The notes: generated by a model not told the origin, from the letters alone. 64,000 bases of DNA from Cyanobium sp. CZS25K (GCA_030373325.1 JAUCZB010000001.1:62001-126000), one strand, 5' to 3'; numbered from the stretch's first letter, positions 47,343 to 56,723 are shown. A program made the numbers and translations.

Positions 47343-48599
47343 TTACATGTAATGAGAGAATTCAACCATGCTTTTGAAGGAAAAGAGTTGCATTGCAATC
47401 GTTCCCAGGCTCGTCCATAGAAAGATTCTCTGCGCCATGGCGTTCTTTTTCGCGATTTCCATGGAGCCTGCCGCGATCAATGCTACAACTAATGGGAATA
47501 CTTTCGCGTAATACCGCACGCGAACATGCACAACAAGCCAGGCTGGCAGGAGCGTAAATGCAAGGGCGAGGATCAAAAGCGTAATGTATGGCTTTAGTCC
47601 GCCCAGATCTTTCCAGCCCAGAAGCACAAATCCTCCCGATACAAGAAGCAGCTTCAAGGCTAGAACGGTGTTATAAACAGATCTCGCACTAGAAATACCT
47701 AGGTAATCTATGTACTGTTTTGGATAGTTTATGATAAATTGCATCGCCGACTTTGCTAGTGGAAATTTAGCAGCAAAGAGGTCAGGCCCGCTCGGAAGGT
47801 TGCTAGGTGATATTGTGATGAACTGATGGCCTTGAAAGAACTCAATGTATGTGTTGCTTATTGTTAGAAAGCTTCGATCACTGCTGAATGGATTCGCCCC
47901 TGAAAGGACAAATGCTGGCACCAAAAAAATGGCCATCCACCCAAAGAATGCAAAACATCCCCAAGTTATTTTTGTTCCATGCCCACGCGATGACGTATCT
48001 TGCCAGGCCCAGAATAAGGCCATCGCAACAGCTGCAACAGCAAATTCAACTTTACATAGAGCAAATATGGCTAGAAACAAGGATGTTATCAAGCGCGGCC
48101 AGCGAAGACTCGCGCAAAGAACAAACAGGGAGAGGGACGTCCCGGCAATAAGCTCACTTGATGGCTGAATAAACTGAAAACCTGATGTAGCAAGAAGCAG
48201 GATCGCAATTAACTTGGCGGGATCATGCTTGACAAAACGGAAAATAAGGGCGAAGCCGCTAACCAGGTATGTAACCATTGAAAAGATGCGCACATGCCAG
48301 TTCAACGATTCATGCGTAACTGGCACAATAAGCTTGTAGATCCCGATCACGAGATTTGCCGTGATTCCGCCAGAGAATTGAAGATTTGGATAGGCAAAGC
48401 GAAGCTTTCCGTTGTTATTTCGAATATGCAGATCAACGGTCTCCGCAAAGGACTGGTCCATCGGGTGGGGCGGTACGATGCCGGTGTCACGAAGGATGAA
48501 GAAGGCCGATAGCAGCAGGCTGGCCAAGCACATCAGGAGAATGGCGGTGCGGAGTTGCCTGTTGCTGGCAACAATGGCAAGCTTGTTCACTTGGAGCAT
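47343..48599 (-). CDS. Polytopic membrane protein, possible GT-C glycosyltransferase
   Basis: The 418-residue protein has about 10 to 12 helices. After helix 1 comes a loop with acidic residues (DQSFAETVDLHIRNNNGKLR), a GT-C-like arrangement, and a basic C-terminal loop. Its base composition is clearly AT-richer than the window average, and rare-looking codons are common, which points to recent acquisition. It stands alone on the minus strand between the split GT-C pair and the GtrB/GtrA pair. It could be the serotype-specific transferase that uses the GtrB product; this is inference. Confidence 0.55.
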   Translation of the reverse strand: MLQVNKLAIVASNRQLRTAILLMCLASLLLSAFFILRDTGIVPPHPMDQSFAETVDLHIRNNNGKLRFAYPNLQFSGGITANLVIGIYKLIVPVTHESLNWHVRIFSMVTYLVSGFALIFRFVKHDPAKLIAILLLATSGFQFIQPSSELIAGTSLSLFVLCASLRWPRLITSLFLAIFALCKVEFAVAAVAMALFWAWQDTSSRGHGTKITWGCFAFFGWMAIFLVPAFVLSGANPFSSDRSFLTISNTYIEFFQGHQFITISPSNLPSGPDLFAAKFPLAKSAMQFIINYPKQYIDYLGISSARSVYNTVLALKLLLVSGGFVLLGWKDLGGLKPYITLLILALAFTLLPAWLVVHVRVRYYAKVFPLVVALIAAGSMEIAKKNAMAQRIFLWTSLGTIAMQLFSFKSMVEFSHYM

Positions 48600-48901
48600 C
48601 TATTGGCCTTGCCAATATTAACATGTGCTATCAGCGGCTCTCTGCCGAATTGCGTGCTGCCATCACTTGCGTGCCGGCCTTCATTTGGCTTGATGATTGG
48701 CGACAAAAGTGAGATTGGCTTTGACCTCTGAATTGAGCATTTGGTTGCCCTGGCGGTGATTCTCTTCGACAACGAACTCCAACCATCGGCAGCATGGGGA
48801 TATGCCTATTGCATGGCATAACTTCTCTGAAGTGCAACCGCCAAGTCATTGCCAGATGTGAATGTGCTCTTCTTGAGTCCTAGGGCCCTCGATCATTTGC
48901 T

Positions 48902-48929
48902 TTGTTTCCGATGCGGAAGCTGCTATTAT
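48902..48929 (+). promoter_or_regulatory. Sigma-70-like promoter upstream of the GtrB-like gene
   Basis: TTGTTT, a 16-base spacer and TATTAT lie 65 bases upstream of the ATG at 48994. Both hexamers are near consensus in an AT-rich gap of 394 bases that otherwise holds no recognisable gene. Confidence 0.45.
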
Positions 48930-48993
48930 CTAAAACCTGTGAGCCAAGCCCAGGCAGGCACCGTTGTCACCTGCCGGAGATGAACGGAGAAGC

Positions 48994-49977
48994 ATGATGA
49001 ATTTGGCCTACGTGACCACCGCCTACGACGAAACCCTCAATCTCGAGGAACTCCATCGCCGCTGTCGATCGGCCTGGCAAACTCTTGCAAAGGAAATGAA
49101 GAGTGAAACGGGGCAAGAGCTTGCGTTTCGTATGGTGATCGCCGACAACCACAGCAGCGACGACAGCCTGGCAACCCTGCAGCGCATCATCGCCAGCGAT
49201 CCAGAGGTGATCGGCATTGCCAACGCCGCCAACTACGGGCCGGACGCCTCGTTTGCGAATGTCCTGCGGCACGCGCGCAACTGCGATCTGGTGGTGCTGC
49301 TCTGCTCGGACCTGCAGGATCCACCGGAGCTGAGCGTAGCGATGGTGCAGCGCCTGCTCAAGGAGGAGCGAACGGATGCCGTCCTGGCAATCAAGAGCCG
49401 CTCTGCCGGCGGACCACTGCTCCGGATGGCTCGGCGCGGGTACTACAGAGCACTCGGCATTTCCTCACGGTTGCAGCTTGTACCAAGCGGCTTTCATGGG
49501 TTCGGCTGCTACCGGAGCGAGGTGGTGGATGAAGTGCTGCGTTACTGGGACGAGTCTGGGCTGAACCTGCGGATGTGCATTGCCAATGCCTGCCAGAGCC
49601 CCGCCAGGATCGAGTACCGCCAGGCCGATCGAATGCGGGGAAACTCCTCCTACGTGGGGCCGGCCTATGTGCTGGAAGCGGCAAGGGCCCTGCTTTCGGC
49701 CGACGCCGCTGCCAGCCGCCTGGCTCTCAGCATCGGCAGCATGGGCATGGTGCTGGCATTGCTGGTCGGCGTGGCTTTGCTGGCTAACTATTTCTCGGGC
49801 AACAGCCAGTACCAGGGCGGCGTTCCTACCGTTATGGGGCTCGTGCTGATGAGTTTCGGCATCCAGATGCTGATGTTCGCCGTGATGTCTCGTCAGATCG
49901 AGAGTCTACGTATGTCGGGGTTTCGGCCGCGGGTGCGTACCCGCCTGATCCAGGGGGGCAGAGGCCACGATGGCTAA
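48994..49977 (+). CDS. GT2 polyprenyl-phosphate glycosyltransferase (GtrB/DPM1-like)
   Basis: The 327-residue protein has a GT2 catalytic domain (AYVTTAYDETLNLEELHRRC, then VIADNHSSDDS, and LLCSDLQDPPE with the DxD metal site) followed by two C-terminal transmembrane helices near residues 245-270 and 280-305. This is the layout of GtrB and dolichyl-phosphate mannose synthase, which charge undecaprenyl phosphate with a sugar. A GGAGA ribosome-binding site lies 3-7 bases before the ATG at 48994. It overlaps the GtrA gene by 8 bases. Confidence 0.85.
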   Translation: MMNLAYVTTAYDETLNLEELHRRCRSAWQTLAKEMKSETGQELAFRMVIADNHSSDDSLATLQRIIASDPEVIGIANAANYGPDASFANVLRHARNCDLVVLLCSDLQDPPELSVAMVQRLLKEERTDAVLAIKSRSAGGPLLRMARRGYYRALGISSRLQLVPSGFHGFGCYRSEVVDEVLRYWDESGLNLRMCIANACQSPARIEYRQADRMRGNSSYVGPAYVLEAARALLSADAAASRLALSIGSMGMVLALLVGVALLANYFSGNSQYQGGVPTVMGLVLMSFGIQMLMFAVMSRQIESLRMSGFRPRVRTRLIQGGRGHDG

Positions 49978-50350
49978 GCACACCTTCACACGTTACGGGC
50001 TGAGCGGGATATTCTTCACGCTGCTTGGGCCTGGAATCTTCTGGCTGGCCTATCCGGCTGGGCCTTTCCTGGCGCTGGTGATCGCGGAGGCGAGCTGCCA
50101 TGTTCTGAGGTACCTGTCATTCCGACATCTTGTCTTTCCTCGTGGCCATGGCTTTCACGTTTCTGTGCCGCGCTACATCGTGGCTGCGATCCCCACCACC
50201 CTTACCAATATCGTGATGGTGGCCATATTCAGCAATCTGCTGGGACGCACCACACTTACCCTGCTTATAGCGCTGTTATCGGTGAGTGTGGGGTTCCTCT
50301 GGAGCCGCTTCGTGTACAAGCAGCCGCGGATATCCCCGCCAGGATCCTGA
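49970..50350 (+). CDS. GtrA-like flippase family protein
   Basis: The 126-residue protein has four hydrophobic helices and the GtrA features LRYLSFRHLVFP after helix 2 and a conserved arginine in FLWSRFVYKQ after helix 4. GtrA proteins are thought to flip polyprenyl-phosphate-linked sugars to the outer face of the membrane. Overlap with the GtrB-like gene and nearby GT-C-like proteins make up the three parts of a gtr-type glycan modification cassette. Confidence 0.8.
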   Translation: MAKHTFTRYGLSGIFFTLLGPGIFWLAYPAGPFLALVIAEASCHVLRYLSFRHLVFPRGHGFHVSVPRYIVAAIPTTLTNIVMVAIFSNLLGRTTLTLLIALLSVSVGFLWSRFVYKQPRISPPGS

Positions 50351-50493
50351 GTGATGTTCGAGAAAGTCCAGGCTGGAATCTGATTGTATTCATTCCCATG
50401 AGGCCTTCACGTAGTGCTTAGGTACCACTATGGATGCTTATAATGTCGTTGCTGCGATCTCTCGCCAATCAGGCCAAATCAAGCTCAAAGCGA

Positions 50494-51552
50494 TCAAGCG
50501 AGTGATTGGTTTATGCACCAGCGGGCTGTGCGGGCAATGGCTTCCTCCAATGGCATTGCCACAGGCAATTGCAGGTCAAGGCGGGAACGAGCGGTGTTTG
50601 GGACGTAGTGCATTGCCGCTGCTCCAGGCTGTGGCTGATGCCGAGTCGAAACATCAAGCTTGCATCCGAGAATGCTGGAAATTCGTTCCGCAAGATCAAG
50701 GATTGAAAGACTCTCCTCCGAACCAACGTTGTAAGCACGAGCTTGTGTCCCCCTGGTCAAAACGGCCCATAACCAAGCGGCCATGTCCGCAGCATACAAA
50801 TAACTGCGGAAGGGAGTCCCATCGCCCTGGATGATCATCCGCTTACCAGCCATGGCGGCTTGGAGGAAGTTTCCGATCGCAAACTGCTTATCTAATGGCA
50901 GATGGGGACCCACCAGCGCAAAGACGCGAGCAATTTTCACCTCTAACCCATTTGCTGAAGCCTGGGCGCAAAGCCATTCCGAAACTCGCTTGCCCTCTCC
51001 ATAGGCCGAACTGCCCAGCAGCGGATCCGGGCCACCCAAATGGGTTTCCGGAACATGGGTCATACCAGCAGGGAGTGGACCGTAGATCGCTCCCGAACTC
51101 ACAAGGAGGAATCTGCTGGCACCACACTTTCTGGCCATCTCAAGCAGATGGCGTGTGCCGTCCAGGCAGGTTGAGAACACATCTTGGGGTGACACCTGCG
51201 AGGCGACATCTGTTGCAGCGTGAACGATCACATCAAAGTGTTCGTTGGTGATCGAAAAATCACGAACATCTCCTGCGATCCAGTTGACCCTTTCGGCCAC
51301 AGCAGGCCAAGCATGCTGGAAGGCGCCTGGATCTCTGCTCAACACCGTAATGCGGCAACCCAAGCTGAGCCTTTCGTCTGCATCGAGCAGGGTTGCCAAC
51401 AGCCATTTGCCGATGAAGCCGGTCCCACCAGCAATAAAGACGCTTAGCCCTGCGAGCGCCCGCCATGATGAAATGCCGAGAACTTCATGACAGCGCTGGA
51501 GGTCCTCTTTAGAAATGTCCAGCGGCATCAAACCAGTTGGTTGTCCCTGCAT
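50494..51552 (-). CDS. NAD-dependent epimerase/dehydratase (extended SDR)
   Basis: The 352-residue protein has the Rossmann motif GGTGFIG near residue 42, the catalytic SSGAIYG serine and a YGEGK Tyr-Lys pair, and C-terminal sugar-nucleotide binding sequence GDGTPFRSYLYAADMAAWLW. It reduces, epimerises or dehydrates a nucleotide sugar. It lies 6 bases after the transketolase C-subunit gene and downstream of rfbF, so a CDP-keto-sugar is a likely substrate, in the way CDP-abequose or CDP-paratose synthases finish 3,6-dideoxy sugars. Confidence 0.82.
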   Translation of the reverse strand: MQGQPTGLMPLDISKEDLQRCHEVLGISSWRALAGLSVFIAGGTGFIGKWLLATLLDADERLSLGCRITVLSRDPGAFQHAWPAVAERVNWIAGDVRDFSITNEHFDVIVHAATDVASQVSPQDVFSTCLDGTRHLLEMARKCGASRFLLVSSGAIYGPLPAGMTHVPETHLGGPDPLLGSSAYGEGKRVSEWLCAQASANGLEVKIARVFALVGPHLPLDKQFAIGNFLQAAMAGKRMIIQGDGTPFRSYLYAADMAAWLWAVLTRGTQARAYNVGSEESLSILDLAERISSILGCKLDVSTRHQPQPGAAAMHYVPNTARSRLDLQLPVAMPLEEAIARTARWCINQSLA

Positions 51553-51558
51553 TAATTG

Positions 51559-52497
51559 CTACACAAAAGCGATGGAGTTGGAAGCGAGCAATTGGCAGTA
51601 TGCGCCAACCCGTTCGCGCACGCTGTCGGTGTCAAGCCCGTGCTCGCGCAGCAGATACGCATGGGTACCGCAATGTTCCGAAAAGCGGTCAGGAACGCCG
51701 ATGCGAAGAACTCTGGTCGGCTGATGCTCGCTGGTGATCTCGGTGACCGCAGCGCCAAGCCCGCCCAGCACCGAGTGCTCCTCAAGGGTGACGAGGCCAT
51801 TCGCTGCTTGGGCAGCAGCGCGAACATCATCAACGTCGAGCGGCTTTAAAAATGGCGCACTCCAAACCATGAGATCTAGGCTCGTGGCTATATCCACGGC
51901 GGCTCGTACCATCGATCCTGTAGCGATCAGCCCCGGCCGATCAGCCCGTCCATCGCGAATCTTCAACAGGCGGCCTTGTTTTACAGAGCTGAGGGGGCCG
52001 GTGTGAACATCGCCAAGATCTGCCTTGCCCATGCGGAGGTAGACGGGGCCAGTCGTTCCATAGGCGTAGTCCATGGCAGCGGTCATCTCAAAGCGATCGG
52101 CAGGAGATAACACCTGCAATTGAGGGATGGCCCTGGTGCAGGCGATGTCCTCTGTCGACTGATGGCTGGTGCCCAGGTGGCTATAGACAAAGCCCGCCCC
52201 GTCCCCCAGAAGAACGACAGGAAGATCGTCATGGGCGATGTCGAGCTTGATTTGCTCGACGGTGCGGATCGGTACGAAGGCGGCAAGGCCATAGACAAAT
52301 GGTCGGAATCCGACGCGCGCCAAACCGGCAGCCATGCCGACCATGTTCTGCTCGGCGATGCCAGCGTTGATGTATTGGTCGGGGCAGCATTTGCGGAATT
52401 CATCAAATAGTGAATAGCCGTGATCGCCCGTCAGCAAAAGAACCTTCGAGTCGGCGAGAGCCAGGCGCACAAGGGCATTGGAAAAAGCTTCTCTCAT
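51559..52497 (-). CDS. Transketolase-like C-terminal (Pyr) subunit
   Basis: The 312-residue protein corresponds to the pyrimidine-binding and C-terminal domains of a two-subunit transketolase: MREAFSNALVRLALADSKVL, FRKCCPDQYINAGIAEQNMV with the catalytic glutamate, HLGTSHQSTEDIA, and LRMGKADLGDVH. It overlaps the N-subunit gene by 4 bases. Split transketolases in sugar-nucleotide clusters are thought to act on specialised sugars rather than in central metabolism. Confidence 0.87.
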   Translation of the reverse strand: MREAFSNALVRLALADSKVLLLTGDHGYSLFDEFRKCCPDQYINAGIAEQNMVGMAAGLARVGFRPFVYGLAAFVPIRTVEQIKLDIAHDDLPVVLLGDGAGFVYSHLGTSHQSTEDIACTRAIPQLQVLSPADRFEMTAAMDYAYGTTGPVYLRMGKADLGDVHTGPLSSVKQGRLLKIRDGRADRPGLIATGSMVRAAVDIATSLDLMVWSAPFLKPLDVDDVRAAAQAANGLVTLEEHSVLGGLGAAVTEITSEHQPTRVLRIGVPDRFSEHCGTHAYLLREHGLDTDSVRERVGAYCQLLASNSIAFV

Positions 52498-53387
52498 TTT
52501 GATGCTCCAGGAAATCCAAGCTCGCTCACTGCATCAGTGAAGCTCTGTGGGTCCAGACGCGTGTAATGCCAGAGGTTGATGGATTCCATAAATGTAACCC
52601 CCTTCCCTTTGACCGTACGTGCGATGAGGGCCTTGGGCTTGGTGGGTCCAGCAGCCCAGAGCTGACGGATTGCTTCATCGATCGCAGACTCATCATGACC
52701 ATCGACCTCGAGGGTCTCAAAGCCAAAGCTAGAGAACTTTGCCAGCAGATCACCCAAAGCCAGTACATCGTCAGTTGTGCCCATCGCCTGGAAGCCGTTC
52801 TTATCAACAATCAGCATCAGGTTGCTCAGCCTGTGATGGGCCGCCACGAGTGAACCTTCCCAGATCGGACCTTCGTTCAACTCACCGTCGCCAACGATGG
52901 CGTACACCTTCTGGTCCGTTGCCTTTCGCTTTAGCCCCAAGGCAATGCCAACGCCCACTGAAAATCCATGACCCAGGGATCCAGAAGTAACTTCAAGCCC
53001 TGTAACGCGTGAATCGGATAAGCCTTTTAGATCAGTACCGTCTTTAAAGTAACTCTGAATGTGTGAATCCCCCAGCCAGCCAAGTTCATGCATACAGGCG
53101 TACTGGGCCATCACGCCGTGGCCCTTGCTCAGCACCAGATAGTCGCGACCTTCAGCTCGCGGATCATTGCCAGGATAGCGAAGGTGGTGGCGGTAAAGGA
53201 CGGTCAGCAACTCGATAATCGAGAACGCGCAAGCAATGTGCACGGTGGAGCCGGCATACGCCATCTCAAGCACGGTGCGGCGCATCCGGGCCGGTGCGAA
53301 TCGATCGTCAGTGCCGGCTTCCATGTGGAGGATCATAGGAAAATCACGAGGGCCTTGAGGCATTGGGGCCAACAAAACTCTTTGCAA
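52494..53387 (-). CDS. Transketolase-like N-terminal (ThDP-binding) subunit
   Basis: The 297-residue protein holds the ThDP/Mg site: YLVLSKGHGVMAQYACMHEL, GSLGHGFSVGVGIALG, and VGDGELNEGPIWEGSLVA followed by IVDKNGFQ at the expected spacing. Together with the next gene it makes one active heterodimeric unit. It sits in an AT-richer polysaccharide island downstream of rfbF, so it may move a two-carbon ketol unit onto a CDP-linked sugar; donor and acceptor are unknown. Confidence 0.88.
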   Translation of the reverse strand: MQRVLLAPMPQGPRDFPMILHMEAGTDDRFAPARMRRTVLEMAYAGSTVHIACAFSIIELLTVLYRHHLRYPGNDPRAEGRDYLVLSKGHGVMAQYACMHELGWLGDSHIQSYFKDGTDLKGLSDSRVTGLEVTSGSLGHGFSVGVGIALGLKRKATDQKVYAIVGDGELNEGPIWEGSLVAAHHRLSNLMLIVDKNGFQAMGTTDDVLALGDLLAKFSSFGFETLEVDGHDESAIDEAIRQLWAAGPTKPKALIARTVKGKGVTFMESINLWHYTRLDPQSFTDAVSELGFPGASK

Positions 53388-53504
53388 TCATGATCTCATT
53401 GCTCATCATCGCTGCAATAAGGGCCAAAATAGGCGCCATGAAAGGTTGCCTGCTGCATCAACTGATTGGCTCCCGGCGTGATTGAAACGGCCACACTCAG
53501 TGCT

Positions 53505-53882
53505 TCATGGCGATCGTTGCGCAGCTGAACAAAGGCAGGTTCCTACAGACGGATTCAATCGGACAACCTCTGGTCCCCATCCCTTGGCTGCCCAGATGGC
53601 GTCGAAGATCTGAACTGGGAAAAGCTGCTTCTGGCCGAACCAGCAGCAAGAAACCAACCCAGGGTAATCGGTGCTGCAGCCTCTGTCAGCCCACAGGAAT
53701 TGGCCGTCTTGCCAGGCTGGGCCGCCAAGGTGCTGCACCATCTCAGGGCGCGTTTCGGCCACCAGCTCACCAAGCAGGGCGGCATCGCAGATGTCGACGA
53801 GGCGATGCGGGAGGCGCCGCCCGCTCCAGAAGGGAGGATCAGGATTCACCAGCGTTTCCAGGGGGCCTTGCCGCTCTCCCAC
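53505..53882 (-). pseudogene. rfbG: CDP-glucose 4,6-dehydratase remnant
   Basis: The frame keeps pieces of Rfb[13 protein letters not shown] at the start and VDICDAALLGELVAETRPEM with HL after it, then in a shifted frame LAAQP as in the conserved HLAAQPLVRRSY. The TGHTGFKGSW nucleotide loop and the whole catalytic domain are gone. It overlaps the rfbF 3' end by 37 bases, the normal gene order. Without it, CDP-4-keto-6-deoxyglucose would have to be made by another copy. Confidence 0.75.
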
Positions 53883-54616
53883 AGCTCCTCCAGATGTACC
53901 CGATCCCGCAGGGTGTCCATCGGCTGCCAGAAGCCGTGGTGTCGGTACGCCTGCAGTTGCCCCTCGGCCGCCAGGCGTTGCAAGGGCTCGGCCTCCCAGA
54001 CGGTGGCATCGGAGTGGATGGTGTCAAAAACGCCAGGTTCCAGCACAAAGAAACCCCCGTTGATCCACCCCCCATCGCCCTGGGGTTTTTCCTGAAAGCC
54101 GGCAACTCGATCGTTGGCCTCCAGGTTCAACGCTCCGTAGCGGCCAGGAGGCTGGACCGCCGTGAGGGTGGCCAACATGCCGGAAGCGCGATGGGTGACG
54201 ATGGAGGCGGCGATGTCAACATCGGAGACACCATCGCCATAGGTGAAGCAGAAGGTTTCATCGCGCACATAGTGCCGCACCTGCTTCAGGCGGCCGCCTG
54301 TCATGGTGGTTTCACCGGTATCCACCAGGGTGACCTCCCAGGGCTCGGCATTTTTTTGATGCACCTCCATTGAGTTGGTGCGCATGTGCAAGGTCACATC
54401 ACTCATGTGCAAGAAGTAATTGGCGAAATACTCCTTGATTACGTAGCCCTTATAGCCGCAGCAAATCACAAACTCGTTGATGCCGAAGCTGCTGTAGATC
54501 TTCAGGATGTGCCATAAAATCGGCCGGCCTCCGATTTCCACCATCGGCTTGGGCTTGAGGTGGGTTTCCTCGCTGATGCGGGTACCCAGCCCACCGGCCA
54601 GGATCACGGCTTTCAT
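53846..54616 (-). CDS. rfbF: Glucose-1-phosphate cytidylyltransferase
   Basis: RfbF makes CDP-glucose from CTP and glucose 1-phosphate, the first step to CDP-linked 3,6-dideoxy and branched sugars. The 256-residue protein has [20 protein letters not shown] (CTP and catalytic site), [30 protein letters not shown] and [13 protein letters not shown]. It is full length and seems active. It heads the minus-strand block rfbF, broken rfbG, split transketolase, SDR. Confidence 0.94.
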   Translation of the reverse strand: MKAVILAGGLGTRISEETHLKPKPMVEIGGRPILWHILKIYSSFGINEFVICCGYKGYVIKEYFANYFLHMSDVTLHMRTNSMEVHQKNAEPWEVTLVDTGETTMTGGRLKQVRHYVRDETFCFTYGDGVSDVDIAASIVTHRASGMLATLTAVQPPGRYGALNLEANDRVAGFQEKPQGDGGWINGGFFVLEPGVFDTIHSDATVWEAEPLQRLAAEGQLQAYRHHGFWQPMDTLRDRVHLEELWESGKAPWKRW

Positions 54617-55626
54617 AGAAGGGCCTACAGGCGTGACAATTCAGGGGGTAAGGGCTTCTGCCGTCCTGTTGCGAGGCAAGTTTAAGGCCAAACTTCCGGC
54701 CCAACAGCAGGCTGGGTGTGGCCGTTCGGCCGGCAGATAGCCGAAGGCGGCACCGGCCACCGAATAGGTGGAGATGCCGGAGGGACCGTCATCGGCGGCT
54801 ACCGTGATTATATCGGGGCCCAGATCGGCACAGAACCACTTCACCGGCTCGGCCTTGGTGGCTTTCCCCTTGGGCAGCCTCGGCGGGGAATGCCATCCAA
54901 CGGAAGCCCATAAAGGGTGCATGGATGCCGCCGTTGCCCCTTGAAGGCAGGGGCCAAGATCAACAGTGACCCCGATGCGGGTGAGTGAACGCCATGGCTG
55001 CCTGACCTCCTCCCTGGACCAATCGGCACCAGGCAGGTGGGGCTCTGGTGAATGGCTTTGTCGGTCGCCATGGGCTCGGCCACGACCCCACACCCCACCC
55101 TGCTGACGCTCATGCCCTGACGCGGCTCGTGAACCGACCATGGAAGGCTTTCTCGCGAAACTGGCGGATCCATCGATCGGAGCCGAGCGGGTGTTCGAGG
55201 GGGGTATGTGTTGATGCTGTAGTCCCTGGTGGGACCATGGCCCTGCGATTTCAACGCATCCCACCGCCCGCCCGCAGGGTCGGGGAGAAGCTGTTGCACG
55301 CCTCGCTCTGCTGGCCGTGGGTGACACGGCTCATGTGGGTCCGCGCCTGCTGGCCCTGTCGCTGTCTGCCAATGATCGGTTTCGGGGCGTTCTGCACGGC
55401 GATCACCGTGACGGGGGTCTACCCGCTGCTGCAGGTGGCTCACCACTGCCTAGAGCTGAGTACGGGGGATGCTCAATGGGGGAATGGTCGGGGCAGCCTG
55501 GCCTTTTATCTGCAGGAAAGGCTCCAGCAGAACGGCCATGGGGTGACGTTCAGCCTCTGCGAAGACTGGGGCTGGTGGTTGGAGCTTCTCAGCCTCACCC
55601 CCTCGCTGCCAGGAACCGGTCAGGCC
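54617..55626. other. Degenerate kilobase without an intact gene
   Basis: No complete gene is convincing. On the plus strand, about 55425-55600 encodes a protein-like block (AQWGNGRGSLAFYLQERLQQ followed by VTFSLCEDWGWWLEL) that looks like part of an unknown cyanobacterial protein, flanked by random sequence, so it is probably a gene fragment. A long minus-strand frame across 54641-55327 has poor protein character. The region marks the right edge of the polysaccharide island. Confidence 0.4.
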
Positions 55627-56349
55627 TCACTGGCGGATCCAGGTCTCCGCCAGGGCCTGGTCGGCTGAAGGGAAGAAGCGGGCCTGGCTGGGGAGAAAGC
55701 GGGACACCACCCGTTCGGCCAGTTTCTGCCAGGCCGCCTCACCCACCACCGCCACCCGCCGCAGCGCCCGGCGGTGATCGCGGATCAGGGCCAGGTGGTG
55801 GCCCAGGGCCCCAAGACCCGCCCAGCCGTCGAACGCCCGCAGATCGAGCAGCAACCGGACCCCGTCGATCTCAGCGAACAGGGCATCGATCTCGGCTTCG
55901 GCCCTGGCATAGGCGCCGGCCTCCAGGGAGCCGATCAGCTGGGCGGTGAGCACGTCCCCATCTCGGGAGAGATGGATCGTGCCGAGCGACTCGCCCAGCC
56001 AGCGGCGGGCCTCTTCGACCTCACCGTTGGCGAACACCCGGCTGGGGCAGGGCAGGGCGATGGCGAAGACATGAAAGGTGAGCCGCACCCAGGGCACATC
56101 GGTGACGACCGCCATGCGCTCGAAGCCGCTCCAGTGCCGCACGGCCTCCTTGCTGTCCTCCCAGGCGGCACCGAGTTCGTAGGCCTCGAAGTCGTCGCCC
56201 ATGAGCACGAGCAGCTTGAGGCGGTCGTGCTGCTCGAGGGCCCGTTCCAGCGCCGGGGTGAGCACGCTGGTGTAATCGGTGGCGCTGATCCGGCCGCGGA
56301 GCTGGAAGCCGAGCGTTCCTTCGGGAAGCCCCTGCATGATGTCGATCAT
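55627..56349 (-). CDS. Protein with two tandem SpoIIAA-like domains
   Basis: The 240-residue protein repeats a SpoIIAA-like (STAS-related) fold twice: LGFQLRGRISATDYTSVLTP with LKLLVLMGDDFEAYELGAAW and MAVVTDVPWVR in the first half, and VLTAQLIGSLEAGAYARAEA with VRLLLDLRAFDGWAGLGAL and RVAVVGEAAWQKL in the second. Such proteins bind lipids or act as small regulatory partners; their role in cyanobacteria is unknown. I start at the Met at 56349. Confidence 0.78.
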   Translation of the reverse strand: MIDIMQGLPEGTLGFQLRGRISATDYTSVLTPALERALEQHDRLKLLVLMGDDFEAYELGAAWEDSKEAVRHWSGFERMAVVTDVPWVRLTFHVFAIALPCPSRVFANGEVEEARRWLGESLGTIHLSRDGDVLTAQLIGSLEAGAYARAEAEIDALFAEIDGVRLLLDLRAFDGWAGLGALGHHLALIRDHRRALRRVAVVGEAAWQKLAERVVSRFLPSQARFFPSADQALAETWIRQ

Positions 56350-56389
56350 GGCCTTTCCGCTTCTCACTTCGTCTCAACCCTAGACAGCT

Positions 56390-56569
56390 TCAGGGGCCCG
56401 CGAAGAAGCCGCGGGAGTTGAGCCAGAGGGCCAGCACCACCAGGGGCAGCAGAAAGCCCGCCAGGATCTGCAGGCGTGGGCGCAGGCCGCCGGCTTCCTG
56501 GGTGGCTGCTGGCCTGGGCGGAGCCGCCTTGCCTGGTCCAGACCTCCTGGGCCGCGATCGCGAAGCCAT
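56390..56569 (-). CDS. Small single-span membrane protein
   Basis: A 59-residue frame has a basic, Pro-rich N-terminus and one helix (LQILAGFLLPLVVLALWLNS) near its end. It lies between the SpoIIAA-like gene and the Nudix gene on the same strand. No family is recognised; the clear helix is the main support. Confidence 0.35.
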   Translation of the reverse strand: MASRSRPRRSGPGKAAPPRPAATQEAGGLRPRLQILAGFLLPLVVLALWLNSRGFFAGP

Positions 56570-56624
56570 GGGCCGGGGGGGAGGCGCGTGGCCCGTCATT
56601 CTGGTGGGCCGAGGCGAGGGGACC

Positions 56625-56723
56625 TCAGTTACTCACCAGCACCTGCTCGAGCGAAAGCCGATCGCGGATCTCACGCCAGCCGATGCCCACCACGTCGCCC
56701 CGGAGGACATGGCCGGCAGACAT
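56625..56723 (-). CDS. Possible 32-residue small protein
   Basis: An ATG at 56723 is preceded directly by GGAGGG, a strong ribosome-binding sequence, and opens a 32-codon frame starting MSAGHVLRGDVVGIGWREIR. It lies 22 bases after the Nudix stop on the same strand. It could be a real small protein or a leader; no relative is recognised. Confidence 0.3.
   Translation of the reverse strand: MSAGHVLRGDVVGIGWREIRDRLSLEQVLVSN

Noticed and set aside
53507..54373. Plus-strand frame of 288 codons opposite rfbF/rfbG
   Set aside because: It is the antisense of a well-identified rfbF gene, with random-looking composition.
54641..55327. Minus-strand 228-codon frame
   Set aside because: Composition is unlike a protein over most of its length, and it has no start signal or family resemblance. 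Treated as part of a degenerate region.
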